From NCBI GenBank assembly GCA_033807695.1, contig CM066302.1, positions 1,364,001 through 1,428,000 on the forward strand: a DNA stretch of 64,000 nt, written 5' to 3'. A model generated the notes under the pieces. The model saw nothing but the letters and a program-made list of their open reading frames with translations, made no database searches and was not told where the DNA came from. Below are positions 23,246 to 32,841 of this stretch, piece after piece. Positions within the stretch are counted from its first letter, which is position 1. Each line of letters starts with the position of its first letter. The position numbers and the translations under genes were made by a program. The stretch is from Daedaleopsis sinensis. Lineage: Eukaryota > Basidiomycota > Agaricomycetes > Polyporales > Polyporaceae.

Positions 23246-23950
23246 TCACTGCGCCCACGCCTTCATCAGCTTGTAGAGCCGCCTGTCCCAGGCATCCGCG
23301 CTCTCGAACAACCTCATCCTCCACGGCGTGCTCGTCGCGTGCTTGAACTCGGGCGTGTCGAAGCTCGCGGGCGACTCCCACTCGTGCACCGCCAAATACT
23401 TCGGCGGGCGGCCCCTTTCCGCCATCTTCCCCGCGTCGCTCCCCTTCGCGGGCCCCACGTCCCGCAGCACGAACCGCCGCGAGCGGCGCCACCCGGGCAC
23501 CTTCGCAAGCAGCGCGATGTGCTCCTCGCGGTACCAGCGGTTCAGCTCGTCCTCGAGCTCCGGCTTGACTGCCGCCTGCAGCGTGATGAGGTACGGCCCC
23601 GGCGCGTGCGCGTCGTAGCCCGCGACGGGCGGGAGGATTTCGGGCTCGAGGAGGTCGTACGTGCGCCGGTCGAGCAGCTGCACGCGCTGGAAGATGCCCT
23701 TCTCGCGCGCGCTCGCGGTGCTGGCGAGCTTGCTGTACGGGGGCTCGGAGAGGACCGCGCACGAGTCGAGGTCGTACATGGCGAGGTACGTCGGCTGTTC
23801 GCCGTCTGCGGCGGTCCAGCGCGAGGTGGTCTGGATGGTGGGGATGGCGATGCGGAGTGGAACGTGCTCGTTGTCGTACCAGTCGTTCCACTCCGCGTCG
23901 GGGAGGTTTGGGCCGGGCTCGCCGGGCACGTAGAGGAGTCCGGGAGACAT
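23246..23950 (-). CDS. Dimeric alpha-beta barrel (EthD-like) domain protein
   Basis: Single exon, 234 aa. Two halves of about 110 residues each look like a ferredoxin-like DABB unit: the first has 'EWNDWYDNEHVPLRIAI', the second 'ELNRWYREEHIALLAKVP', both the W-Y-x-x-E-H signature seen in EthD and related small dehydratase/monooxygenase-like proteins. 'YLAMYDLDS' and 'YLAVHEWES' are the matching third strands. Inference: an internally duplicated DABB protein, probably cytosolic (no signal peptide); substrate unknown. A TATATAT lies about 60 bp upstream of the ATG. Confidence 0.8.
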   Translation of the reverse strand: MSPGLLYVPGEPGPNLPDAEWNDWYDNEHVPLRIAIPTIQTTSRWTAADGEQPTYLAMYDLDSCAVLSEPPYSKLASTASAREKGIFQRVQLLDRRTYDLLEPEILPPVAGYDAHAPGPYLITLQAAVKPELEDELNRWYREEHIALLAKVPGWRRSRRFVLRDVGPAKGSDAGKMAERGRPPKYLAVHEWESPASFDTPEFKHATSTPWRMRLFESADAWDRRLYKLMKAWAQ

Positions 23951-24010
23951 GGTTAGGGTAATGGTGATAGTGGTGCTTCGAGCGAGCTTGGTGCGTTGGT
24001 TCCCGAGCGG

Positions 24011-24017
24011 TATATAT
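24011..24017 (-). promoter_or_regulatory. TATA box of the DABB protein gene
   Basis: TATATAT (palindromic core, read on the minus strand) lies 61-67 bp upstream of the ATG at 23950, a normal distance for a fungal TATA element with a short leader. Confidence 0.5.
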
Positions 24018-25030
24018 GCGAGTTGAGCAGTGTTGAACTTTGCATCTATTAGTGGATGGGTTTATTTGGTCATGAGCCTCTCACGAGCGTGGTGTTCACT
24101 AAAGGGGAGCCAACTTTACCAGCTTCGCAACTTGATGGTGCGTACAGTGTGACCACTGTTTTACATTCTTACGGTCCGGGAAATTGACGACTGACCATGT
24201 TAACACCCACACTCTCCATACGGGGAGCCGGGACACATACTGCCATTGTCCAACTTCAGTTATTAAAGCAACTTCAAAACTTCTATATATACGTAGGCAA
24301 TCGCGAGTGTTCAAGCAGTGCCACTTCGCAGTTTAGTACCGGCAACGTGCACGACACATGTTATGGCCGCGACCTTCTTCCTGCTGAGGTGTGTACCGTT
24401 CGGAACCCAATTTAATCAAGAAGATATATAGTTCGCGATTTCCAGCTCATAACACCTCACTCGCACGTGCGAGTGGATGATCTTCTAGCAGGTCTCGGTG
24501 ATCTGTAGATCATCGAGAAGCAGCGTATCATAGCTGGTCATCTACGAGCACTCTCAGAGCATTACGAGCCTCAAGGCTTCCATCCGATAACGACGGCTGA
24601 TCCCGACCCCACAAAACGAGGCTTGTGGGTTCGTATGGCATGTCCAGCCCGATAAATACCACACCCTAGGCCTCCGACTGCGCTCATTACATTGTCCACA
24701 GGCCTCCACTACGTCAACGCCTCAGAGTCAGACCCGTCGACGAACCATGAACAGCTCAGCAGGGGTACGTAGTAGCTTAACACCACGGCTATATCATGAC
24801 ATCTGACAAGGATTGCTCTCACCCTCCAGATTATGGAGATCGATGCACAACTGTGCCAGTTGCTTGGAACGCTCTCACTCGATACTCAGCGGCGCAAGTC
24901 CACCTTTGTGAGTTGCAACTAGCAGTATCGGCAGCAGTCGTCGCGTGCACTGACGCACTCTCTGGCCTGGAGAAAGGAAAGCGACGGGCCGCTGCCGACC
25001 TCACCAACACGTCCCACCGGCGACGCAGCC
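24018..25030. other. Intergenic; possible upstream exons of the small acidic protein gene
   Basis: ATG at 24748 opens a 6-codon exon ending in a GTACGT donor; the next exon ('MEIDAQLCQLLGTLSL', about 24832-24909) is in the same frame as the ORF starting at 25031. Between them is an in-frame stop inside a GTGAGT...TAG stretch too short for a normal intron. These may be true 5' exons or leader sequence. Confidence 0.35.
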
Positions 25031-25477
25031 ATGTCGGACTCCTCCGACAGCGAGGACGGGACGTATCAGGTTCGTCCTGCTGCCGCTGACACGGTGCTCA
25101 CTGGCACTGACGTGGGGCCCGTCTCCCCTACGCAGCAACCAAATCCCTCCCCCACCTCGCTCTCGCCCGCAAGCGCAGACACCGGCGTGCCGGCGCCGCC
25201 CCCGCCCTGCGGCTGTGCGTACCTCCAGGCCGTGCGCGACCAGATCCGCGCGGGGAGCTACACGACGACGAGCGGGGACTACCTCGAGACGATCTTCACG
25301 CACCGGGAGGTGTTCTTCGCGTTCCCGTCGGTCCACCGCACCTGCGCGCTCGGCTTCTCCGCGCTCGCAGAAGGACTTGCGGAGCGGCAGCGCGCGTGGC
25401 GGCCGGACTGGGATGGTGATAGCGACGCGATCTCTGCGTTCAGGCATGAGGCGTGGGTGATCGCGAACGCGTTCTGA
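25031..25477 (+). CDS. Small acidic/proline-rich protein, unknown function
   Basis: 148 aa from the first ATG of the open frame ('MSDSSDSEDGTYQ', a Ser/Asp-rich start). A Pro/Thr/Ser segment is followed by a compact C-terminal part, 'CAYLQAVRDQIRAGSY', 'GDYLETIFTHREVFFAFPS' and 'AWRPDWDGDSDAISAFRHE', which looks folded and helical. Base composition is strongly coding-like (GC third positions). Its stop is about 250 bp from the convergent HODM-A stop. Upstream exons in the same frame are possible, so the true start may lie at 24748. Not a family I recognise. Confidence 0.6.
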   Translation: MSDSSDSEDGTYQVRPAAADTVLTGTDVGPVSPTQQPNPSPTSLSPASADTGVPAPPPPCGCAYLQAVRDQIRAGSYTTTSGDYLETIFTHREVFFAFPSVHRTCALGFSALAEGLAERQRAWRPDWDGDSDAISAFRHEAWVIANAF

Positions 25478-25729
25478 GGTCTAGCACGCGCTGGACCGTC
25501 GACTGAGCGAGGGTGGGTTTGCCTTCTTTGTTTGCTGCTATCCGGGCTGGGCACTGGGCACTGAGGGGGCGCAGGCTCCTCTTCTCTCTCGGACACTCGG
25601 AACGTGTTGTAACATACGGCGGTGTAGCCTCTAGTGTGTATACCATCTGATCGCGCGTCACTATTGTCATGATCCTTCGTAAGTCGCTTCCGTCCCAGCA
25701 ACCTGCACTGCATGGCGGGCTCGTGGCTG

Positions 25730-27475
25730 TTATGCTTCGATGACTTTGGCGGTGGCAGCCTGCACAGCGATCTTCACTTCGGATTCTGTCGGCACGGAAA
25801 GAGAGGATTGCTTCGATGGGACCTCCATCAGCTTGTCCGTCAGTAGCTCGCGGAAGGATCGCATGTCATCTTCATGCCTATTCTCAAATTAAGTAGCAAC
25901 TCTATGCGTTCACGGTATAAACACGTACGTGATGAGTCCTCGGTCGATCTGGCTCTGCGTGAGCTCGCGCAGATATGGCAGTACTTGTGCTTCGCACTTG
26001 GTAGTGCACTTGTACTGTTCGGAAACTCCATAAGGTCGCCATGGGAAATCTTATGAGGATACACTTACTTCCATCAGTGCGACATCCGAGTCCTTCGTCA
26101 CCTTCTCCAAGAGGGCAGGAACGAGCGGGCTATCTGCGAGGTCCTCGAGCTTATGCATGATTGGATGCCTGTGGGGTGCCTCATTGGCTACTGTGTAGGA
26201 GCATGTCAACCCACGTCCACTTACACCCCGAACATGATGCCGTGCGTCTTGGGTAACTTAACAAATGTCTGGTGATCTACCCGAAGCCAATAGTCTTTGG
26301 GATGAATATCCGGATTGGCCGTCTTGTCAGTGACAATGTCATCTAAAAGGACGGTCAGCAGGTTATAACAATAGGATGCATGTTCGATGACGCCTCACGC
26401 CAAAATAAGTTGCGGTCAGTCGTGAACATCCAACCTGACCGTTCAAAGGGCTGATCGGGCCTGAAACGCTTCAGAGTGCGTTCGACGCTCATCAACAGCT
26501 TCTCGTTGAAGTGCGGAACCGGTTGGTGCATGACTTCTATAGGCTGATTGATCTTCTCCGAAAGGAGGTAGAAGCCTTTGGGTGCAGTTAGCGCAGAGGT
26601 CGTACAAGGCCCGAACCTTTATGATAATACCTGGGAAAGCGACGATTCCCCCAACACAGTACACATGTCCATCTGGACGCTCCATTGCCATAAGGAAGTC
26701 ATCCTGTACCAGACTGAAGGGTAGGTCATAAATAGGTGTGTCAAAATAGGTGACATGAATAAGAACGTGCTCACGCACCGTGAAACCACGTATAGGGCAT
26801 CCACACCCTTTAGGGAGCTTAGATCTACGTGCGTCTCCCCCATCGCCATGTTCACGATCGTGTCATGCCCCTCGCGTCTAAAGAGTGTGGGATAACGCTT
26901 CGGTAGGTAGTCAACGAGTGACATCAGAAGCTCCCCACACGCCTCATCGTTCTCGGGCAGGGAGTCAACGACCACTTTTCCTGAGTCGATCTTAGAACAT
27001 TCTTGATCATCTAATGCTAAGTAGCCGACGCACCTCGTTCGGCGATGATTCGCTTCTTCTCCGAGAGATACCACTTATACTCCTTGTCTATCTCTATCCA
27101 GTGATTGACGTGCATGGGTTGATGTGCCATCGTCTGTCACGTTAATGTCAGAGGACGATATCGCTATTCTAGTGCTACTGTTCATGAGATAGTGCTCACT
27201 TGGTAGTATGGGTATCGCACGGTTTTATTTGCATACACAAAGTTGCGCGCGGTGGCGGTCTCGAGATCAAAATCCACCAACGGATCCGGGTGTGCGAGGT
27301 ACAATTCGCCGTGTGTACCTTCACTTATTTTGTTGTCCTTCCCCGTGGCAGACCGGATGCGTGCTCGTGACCAGAGGCACAGGAGCGCCGTGGCGGCAAG
27401 CGCGACGATGACGCTGGCGGAAGTATCCACATGAACTCCAAGCATGGTTTGGGGAAGGTGTCTGGAAGAGGGCAT
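25730..27475 (-). CDS. HODM-A: DUF3445 heme-dependent oxidative N-demethylase-like protein
   Basis: Model: complement(join(25730-25877, 25929-26014, 26069-26168, 26225-26342, 26399-26575, 26631-26713, 26779-26980, 27034-27133, 27200-27475)), 429 aa. An N-terminal membrane anchor (about residues 17-37, 'ASVIVALAATALLCLWSRA') precedes the DUF3445 domain. Conserved blocks: 'DPLVDFDLETATARNFVYAN', 'NHWIEIDKEYKWYLSEK', 'DYLPKRYPTLFRR', 'HFNEKLLMSVERTLKRF', 'RPDQPFERSGWM', 'LRVDHQTFVKLP' and 'GVHPIMHKLEDLADSP'. Known: bacterial HODM alpha subunits carry a PAS-like heme-binding fold and oxidatively demethylate dimethylamine; the fungal relatives are untested. Inference: membrane-anchored heme oxidoreductase. 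A paralog is at 53652-55320. The C-terminal tail (Ser/Val-rich, about 30 residues) is absent from the paralog. Confidence 0.88.
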
Positions 27476-29459
27476 CCTGGTAGATGCTTAATATACATCC
27501 TCGCCTATCCTCGCCTGGTCGAGCGTGGCTGGGCCCGAAGGTCATGGGCCGGACTGTGAGAGCTGTAGGCAGTCAGAACGGCCGAGCACCTCTTCGAACG
27601 AGTTCTTTACCTATTCCAAGAGCCGGCGTGTCGCTTTGGTAATCATGCTTTCCCTGGAGAAGCGGTTCATGGCATGCGCCTGTCACTGTGACTTTCCGCG
27701 TCTTGCATGCAATGTAGTACTTCCGGAAGCTGGGATTACAGAGCCGGTGCAGCAATGTCGCCGAGGATAGGTCCTAAGAAAAGCCATGATGACTCGGAGA
27801 AGGCTGCCAGTGTTCCCTTAGCCTCAGCAGAGGCCCTGAGCGAGGCCTTGAGGGTTGACGGTTAAAGTGCAGAACGTTGAAGGGGAGTAATAATTATCAC
27901 TTACAGCCTCATATACTTGTATTTTGCATCCTTTACGTGAGCGAAAAGCAGGTGTGTGCTTCGAGGGTAGAGCTAAGAGGAGAGGGGTCACATAGTGGTA
28001 GACGATAGCGTAAGACTCGGAGGATGCCCATCGATCTGTCGCCGATCGACCCTGTGAACGTCGTAGGCGCCAAACAAGTTTGCCGCCTGTGTCTCTGAAG
28101 TCACACCTGAGCCACAATAAACAAGTATCTATTAGCTGACTTGTTAAGCTTATCTGCAATAGAGGCGTACTGCGAGCGTCGAGATGGGACTGAAGGGGTT
28201 TTGAACGTTGATTACTGGCAGACGGGCAGTGTGTTATGTTTTATAGCGCGATCAGCAAGCCTATAACCTATTGTCAGTCGAATCTGGTACCGAGTTGGAC
28301 AACAGGAAGAAACTTGCCACACACGTCGGCACGCGATTACAACGCTTTGGTGGCCGTGGTTAGAGTCTCAAGTACATAACGCCGCCCGCTTGTTTGAGTT
28401 CCATTTTTGCCAAAAGCGCTCATGCTGTGTTCACTTCCTGGCCAGCGTTTCATGCAAGTTTCACGTGCCACGTGCTGTGGTTCGTCGAAATTCAACTTGT
28501 TACTGCCAGAGCGACAAGTTTGTCCAACTGCTCCTCCTAGGCTTGCTACTCCTCTGGCGCGAGCATTGTGGATGCACGACGAGTGTGTACCTGAACATTC
28601 TGGTCACGATTGATGGCACTGGTCCTCAACTGGTCCTCGTAGTCGTATTACTACTACCCCAGGACTGGGGCCACATATAACATGGAATGCATCCGAACGG
28701 GCCGAATACGCCGCCGCAATACGGCCAACACAACTAAGCCCAATTATGCTGCTGCTGCTCCATGGGACGTGTAACTGAAGTGCCTGCCAGCAGGTGTCAA
28801 ACCACAATGACTGCCGATGCCATGAATCCGGCCCACCGCAGCGCAGGCTGCGCGCTGCACAGCTCCATCAGAACTTAGCGAACCTCAAGGCTCAGTATCC
28901 GCTTTTTTCAAGTTCCTTGACTCAAATCTTGTGGTCGATCGGACTGTCGATGTCATCGCGCAGTCCTGACATTACTAAATCGACTCCCAGAGACTGCTAG
29001 TGCCGCATGGCCACAGAGCAGCGTCCACGACAACAGCTGTTATCTGTCTTGCACGGAAGGAATCTGGATCTGCTGTTCAGTGCGTCCTCCGAATGGCTCT
29101 GGGTTAGCATTCATCGTATTCAACATGAGGTAAGTAGAGGTACGAGTAGCTCGCATAGTGGTCGTGAAGTACCGCATCACCACCAGCCGATAGATCCCTT
29201 TCTAGGAGATGCTCTTTTTTCCAAACGACGAAGTTGCGCTGCGCCAGACTGCGCCGCAGCCATCGCGGCCGGTGCGGCGGGCGGATAAACCCGCGTGGCG
29301 TGGCGTGGCGCCCGCGCAGCCGCATGCTACTGCAAAGCAGCTTGGCCCATCTGCCATGCCGAGTATCTCTTAAGAACCTCCAAGTATATTTGGGAGATCG
29401 TTCCAACTTCTGCGCGCGGCTCATCTTCTCTGTCTTTTCTCTTGCTAGCACCCGCTACT
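27476..29459. other. Intergenic, about 2 kb, nothing supported
   Basis: Divergent flank of HODM-A and the 7-TM gene at 29460. Short frames only. Bases 28390-28680 have hydrophobic plus-strand frames ('LLLLGLLLLW'-like) without splice or start logic. The segment 29285-29310 has a short GTGGC repeat. Confidence 0.45.
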
Positions 29460-30677
29460 ATGTCTTCTAACGCCACGCGCGAATTTCCTACCCCCGTTGG
29501 TGGGGTACCAATCGACATCGATGTTGCACCTTCAGCGATTTTCTCCACACTGTACGGCCTACTCGTACCCATCATCCTCTGGCGGATTATCTCCCGTATG
29601 ACGCGCACTTACGTGCTCATAGGTACCTTTGGATTCGGCATCGAGCGGTATGTCTCACATGTTGTGACATTGCAAACCGCATTGTGCCAAGAACTAACCA
29701 TTCGTCTTACAGCGTTGTCGCATTCGCTCTCCGAGCCCACACGGCACACGTGGCCAGTGCTCGCGAAAACGTGGGCCTAGAAACGTACCTCCAGATGACA
29801 CTCAGCAACGGCTTCATATCCATCGGCCAAGACCTCGTTGTGCTTACTCGTGCGCTCCTGGTCCACACGACGTACGGATCGGACATGCGGGAACACTCGC
29901 ACAGCAAATTGGTGGATGAAAGCGACGCAGAGTCGGGCGGTGGGCAGGCTCCGCTCAATGCGCAAGGAGCAACGCCGTCCGGGTTCCAGCTCACACTTGT
30001 CGACCGTCCGGGACACGAGGACTATCCTCGAACACGATTCTGGATCCGCTGGGGCAGCGCTGCAGCGACAAGTCTCTTCTGGACGGCCCTGATCTTGGGC
30101 ATCGTCTCTGGGATTGACTTCAAGAGTGCTGTGAGGACCGGGGCAAACGCACAGTTGATGCAGCAGCTGAGGTATGTTATACCCCTGCTCCTACTGTACT
30201 GTGGTCCTCAGCGCTGAGCCGTCCTCGTTAGATACGGCAGCACCGCGGTCGCGGTGTTCCTGCTAGTCGGACTCGGACTGTGCGCCGCGTGGGCGTGTTT
30301 TGCGATGCCCCGTGTCCCCAAAAAGTCCGCGATGTGGATCGTCGTGGTCACTACGCTTCTCGTAAGTTGAAGTTCACGTCCCTCGCTTCTGCACCCCGCC
30401 CTGAATGCGCGGCTGATGCGCGTCGACGTCCCCGCCACAGTCCGTCGTGGGGATCTACCGGCTGGTGGTGATGCGGTACTCCACGACCTCCCTCACTTCT
30501 ACCGCGCCCGGATCGCTCAACTCGCCGGCATCGAAGGCCCTGTTCTACGTCTTCCACGTCGCGCCCGAATACGCGGCGGTGGCGACGCTCGTCTGCCTCG
30601 ACGTCCGCCGCGTGTTCTCCACGGGTGTGTTAGGCGACAAGCGCTACAAGGACCCCAAGCCCAAGGCTCGGGCCTGA
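29460..30677 (+). CDS. Seven-transmembrane protein, fungal conserved family
   Basis: Model: join(29460-29647, 29713-30171, 30232-30361, 30441-30677), 337 aa. Hydrophobic segments: 'AIFSTLYGLLVPIILWRII', 'YVLIGTFGFGIERVVAFAL' (over intron 1), 'YLQMTLSNGFISIGQDLVVL', 'AAATSLFWTALILGIVSG', 'TAVAVFLLVGLGLCAAWAC', 'MWIVVVTTLLSVVGIYRLVV' (over intron 3) and 'ALFYVFHVAPEYAAVATLV'. The first-TM pattern and the 'FHVAPEYAAV' in the last TM recall the RTA1-like/DUF7702 group of fungal 7-TM proteins, but I cannot assign it firmly. A charged Ser/Asp/Gly loop lies between TM3 and TM4. Short Lys-rich C-terminus. Role unknown. Confidence 0.75.
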
Positions 30678-31962
30678 GCCAGGCCTGAGCGCACGCACGT
30701 TTGGTCAGGGAGCCGCCTTTCGATACGTACACGCACTCGAGACGCGCAGTCAAGCTCGCGTTCCTGACGGCTGACGTCGAGAGCCGCTTCCGCGCGATGT
30801 GGGCTGGGCGTCGAAGTGTGGCGGTTAACGTCGCAGATGAGTACGCGTGTACCTGCATATATGATAAGTACGTTGCTGCGCGGAGCGCTGACGGTGAGGC
30901 CTGACTCTGAGGGTCGAAGCTTGAGGAGCCCAGCCCCCGGGCGTCGGCGGAGTGATCGTACATGGGACCGCGGGGAGTTTACTGGAGTCGACGGTGCCTC
31001 CGAACGTTATTTGAATTGCTCACCTTTTGTCTTTAATCTTGTACGCCACTGGCACCTCCACATACATGTCACGGACTCTACTGCAGACGGTTGACCAACT
31101 TCAAGTGTTGCTCGGAAGTGTTACGAGCGCCGTCGTGGCATGCCGTCCCAGGCACACTTACGGTATGTCCTCATTGGTAGGTCCTGCATCCTCACCTTCT
31201 TATGATTCTTTCTCGCCCAAGATCGATCGTCCAGCAAGATTCAACGTGTTACGTGCCACCCCAGCGCTTTGACCCCCCTGCAGGGTTCCGCCCAATACGG
31301 CTTCGAAGTCCTCACTCTCAGCTGTATCTGGATTCCTGCTACTACAGGTGTGTGCCTGTCAAGTCAGCCCGCGAAGCGGTAACTAAGGTCGAATTCGAAT
31401 GCTGTCTGATCAGCACTCTAGTATCTACAGAGTCTGCACACGATCATGTCACTGGCAGTCATGCCTAACTCCTCCGTCATCAGCGTCACATGTCCTTATG
31501 CCTCCGCACGTTGGTCTGTCGGTGTGTCGATAATCAAGGGTTCTGGGCATTCGTGAGCGGCGGCTAGGCTCTGTGGTGCCTGGATGGCACTGCGCCAAAG
31601 AAGACTGTTGGAAGAACACGAAGACTGGGCGTGCCGCTAGGCACCCACGCGCATGGGCAAGATACTGTTCAATTCATATCAGCGGTATAGCTTTCATTTC
31701 ATCGTGCTGTGCTGCTAATCATATGTGTTTGCAGAGACGATACTTGCGCGCAATCATCACTGGCACATGATATGGACGTTCCCAAGCCCTGTTCGGCGGC
31801 GCTGTGGTTTGTGATATCTGATGGAACTCATGACAGACGCGGGTACTCACCATGCGCCGCTGTACCACCTGTGCAGGTTTTTGTCAGTGGAACGCACTGG
31901 CAGAGAACCAGAGGAGGAATGAATAGTAAAACAGTCGTGGAGGCTAGTTAAACCTTCAAAAT
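30678..31962. other. Intergenic, nothing recognised
   Basis: 3' flank of the 7-TM gene up to the tRNA. Only random frames; no repeat or RNA fold noticed. The last bases 31958-31961 are the Pol III terminator of the tRNA (minus strand). Confidence 0.5.
31958..31961 (-). terminator. Pol III terminator of tRNA-Ala
   Basis: Four T on the minus strand, one base after the tRNA 3' end, the minimal RNA polymerase III stop signal. Confidence 0.6.
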
Positions 31963-32043
31963 GGACATGTCCGGGATTGAACCGGACCCCTCTCGCACAC
32001 ATGAATGCTAAGCGAGCGTGATAACCAACTACACCACATGCCC
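31963..32043 (-). tRNA. tRNA-Ala (AGC) with 8-nt intron
   Basis: On the minus strand the cloverleaf folds fully. Acceptor GGGCATG pairs with CATGTCC, including the G3:U70 wobble that is the identity element of alanine tRNA. The D arm 'GTGTAGTTGGTTATCAC' is a good A box. Anticodon stem CTCGC pairs with GCGAG around loop TTAGCA...T (anticodon AGC). T arm TCCGG-TTCAATC-CCGGA holds the B box. The loop is 15 nt, implying an 8-nt intron in the usual place after position 37. A TTTT terminator follows at once. Confidence 0.93.
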
Positions 32044-32841
32044 ATAAAATAAGTCATTTGCTGTTGCATCAAGATCGTACCTGGTTTTAAATGAGACAGC
32101 CAATCATTGAGTCTGTTTTCACGACGGCACAGAACTTGCGGCATTGAACTTTCCGCATTCTTTCAGCATTCAAAGCTTCGAGCTGGACGTGATAGGTTCA
32201 TGGAAGACAAGCAGCAGACAGTAGTACTTTCCTCAAATCCAGGTATGCCGTGGTGCCTCAGCCACAATTGCGGTGAGATCTTCCATGCGCGTCTGAACGT
32301 CCATACCTGGTGGTTCTGTACAGTCTGGCTCTGTATGTTTGCTCTGGTTGAAGTTTTGTGGTCAGGGATGGGATGGTGCATGCGCTTGTATACGGTGTCA
32401 CTGTGTTTCACGTTCGAGCTTCGGGTAGCACCCGTATGTACTAGCCATACATAGGCGAGAGCGAGAGTCGCCCAGGGACGTCCAGGGACGGAGCGTGAGG
32501 AGAGCACCGCTCACGATAGAGGCGCGGCGCTTGGCGATCACTCCTGCCGATGCTGCAGATGCCGCAGGCTCGGAGAGGGCGACGACTGCGAGGCTCTGCG
32601 TATTTTTGCAGGTCGGTGGGGGACGTGTGCGTGAGAGGGCGTGGTAAGTAGGGAAGAAATAGCGGATTAAGAGGCGATAAGTAGGCAAAATCGGTGGACC
32701 GATGTAAGTATTAACAGACATGCCGTATATGGATATTCAGGTACGGGATGATGTGCCTGGGAGGGAAGGCGGACTCCAAATGGTCTGCGTCGGACTCTTC
32801 CCTCTGTTCCCCCCCTCTCACCACCGTCCTCCCCCTCCTCC
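32044..32841. other. Intergenic (tRNA upstream flank and OPT gene promoter)
   Basis: No gene supported. A pyrimidine-rich run (about 32800-32840) forms the leader of the OPT transporter gene. Confidence 0.5.
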
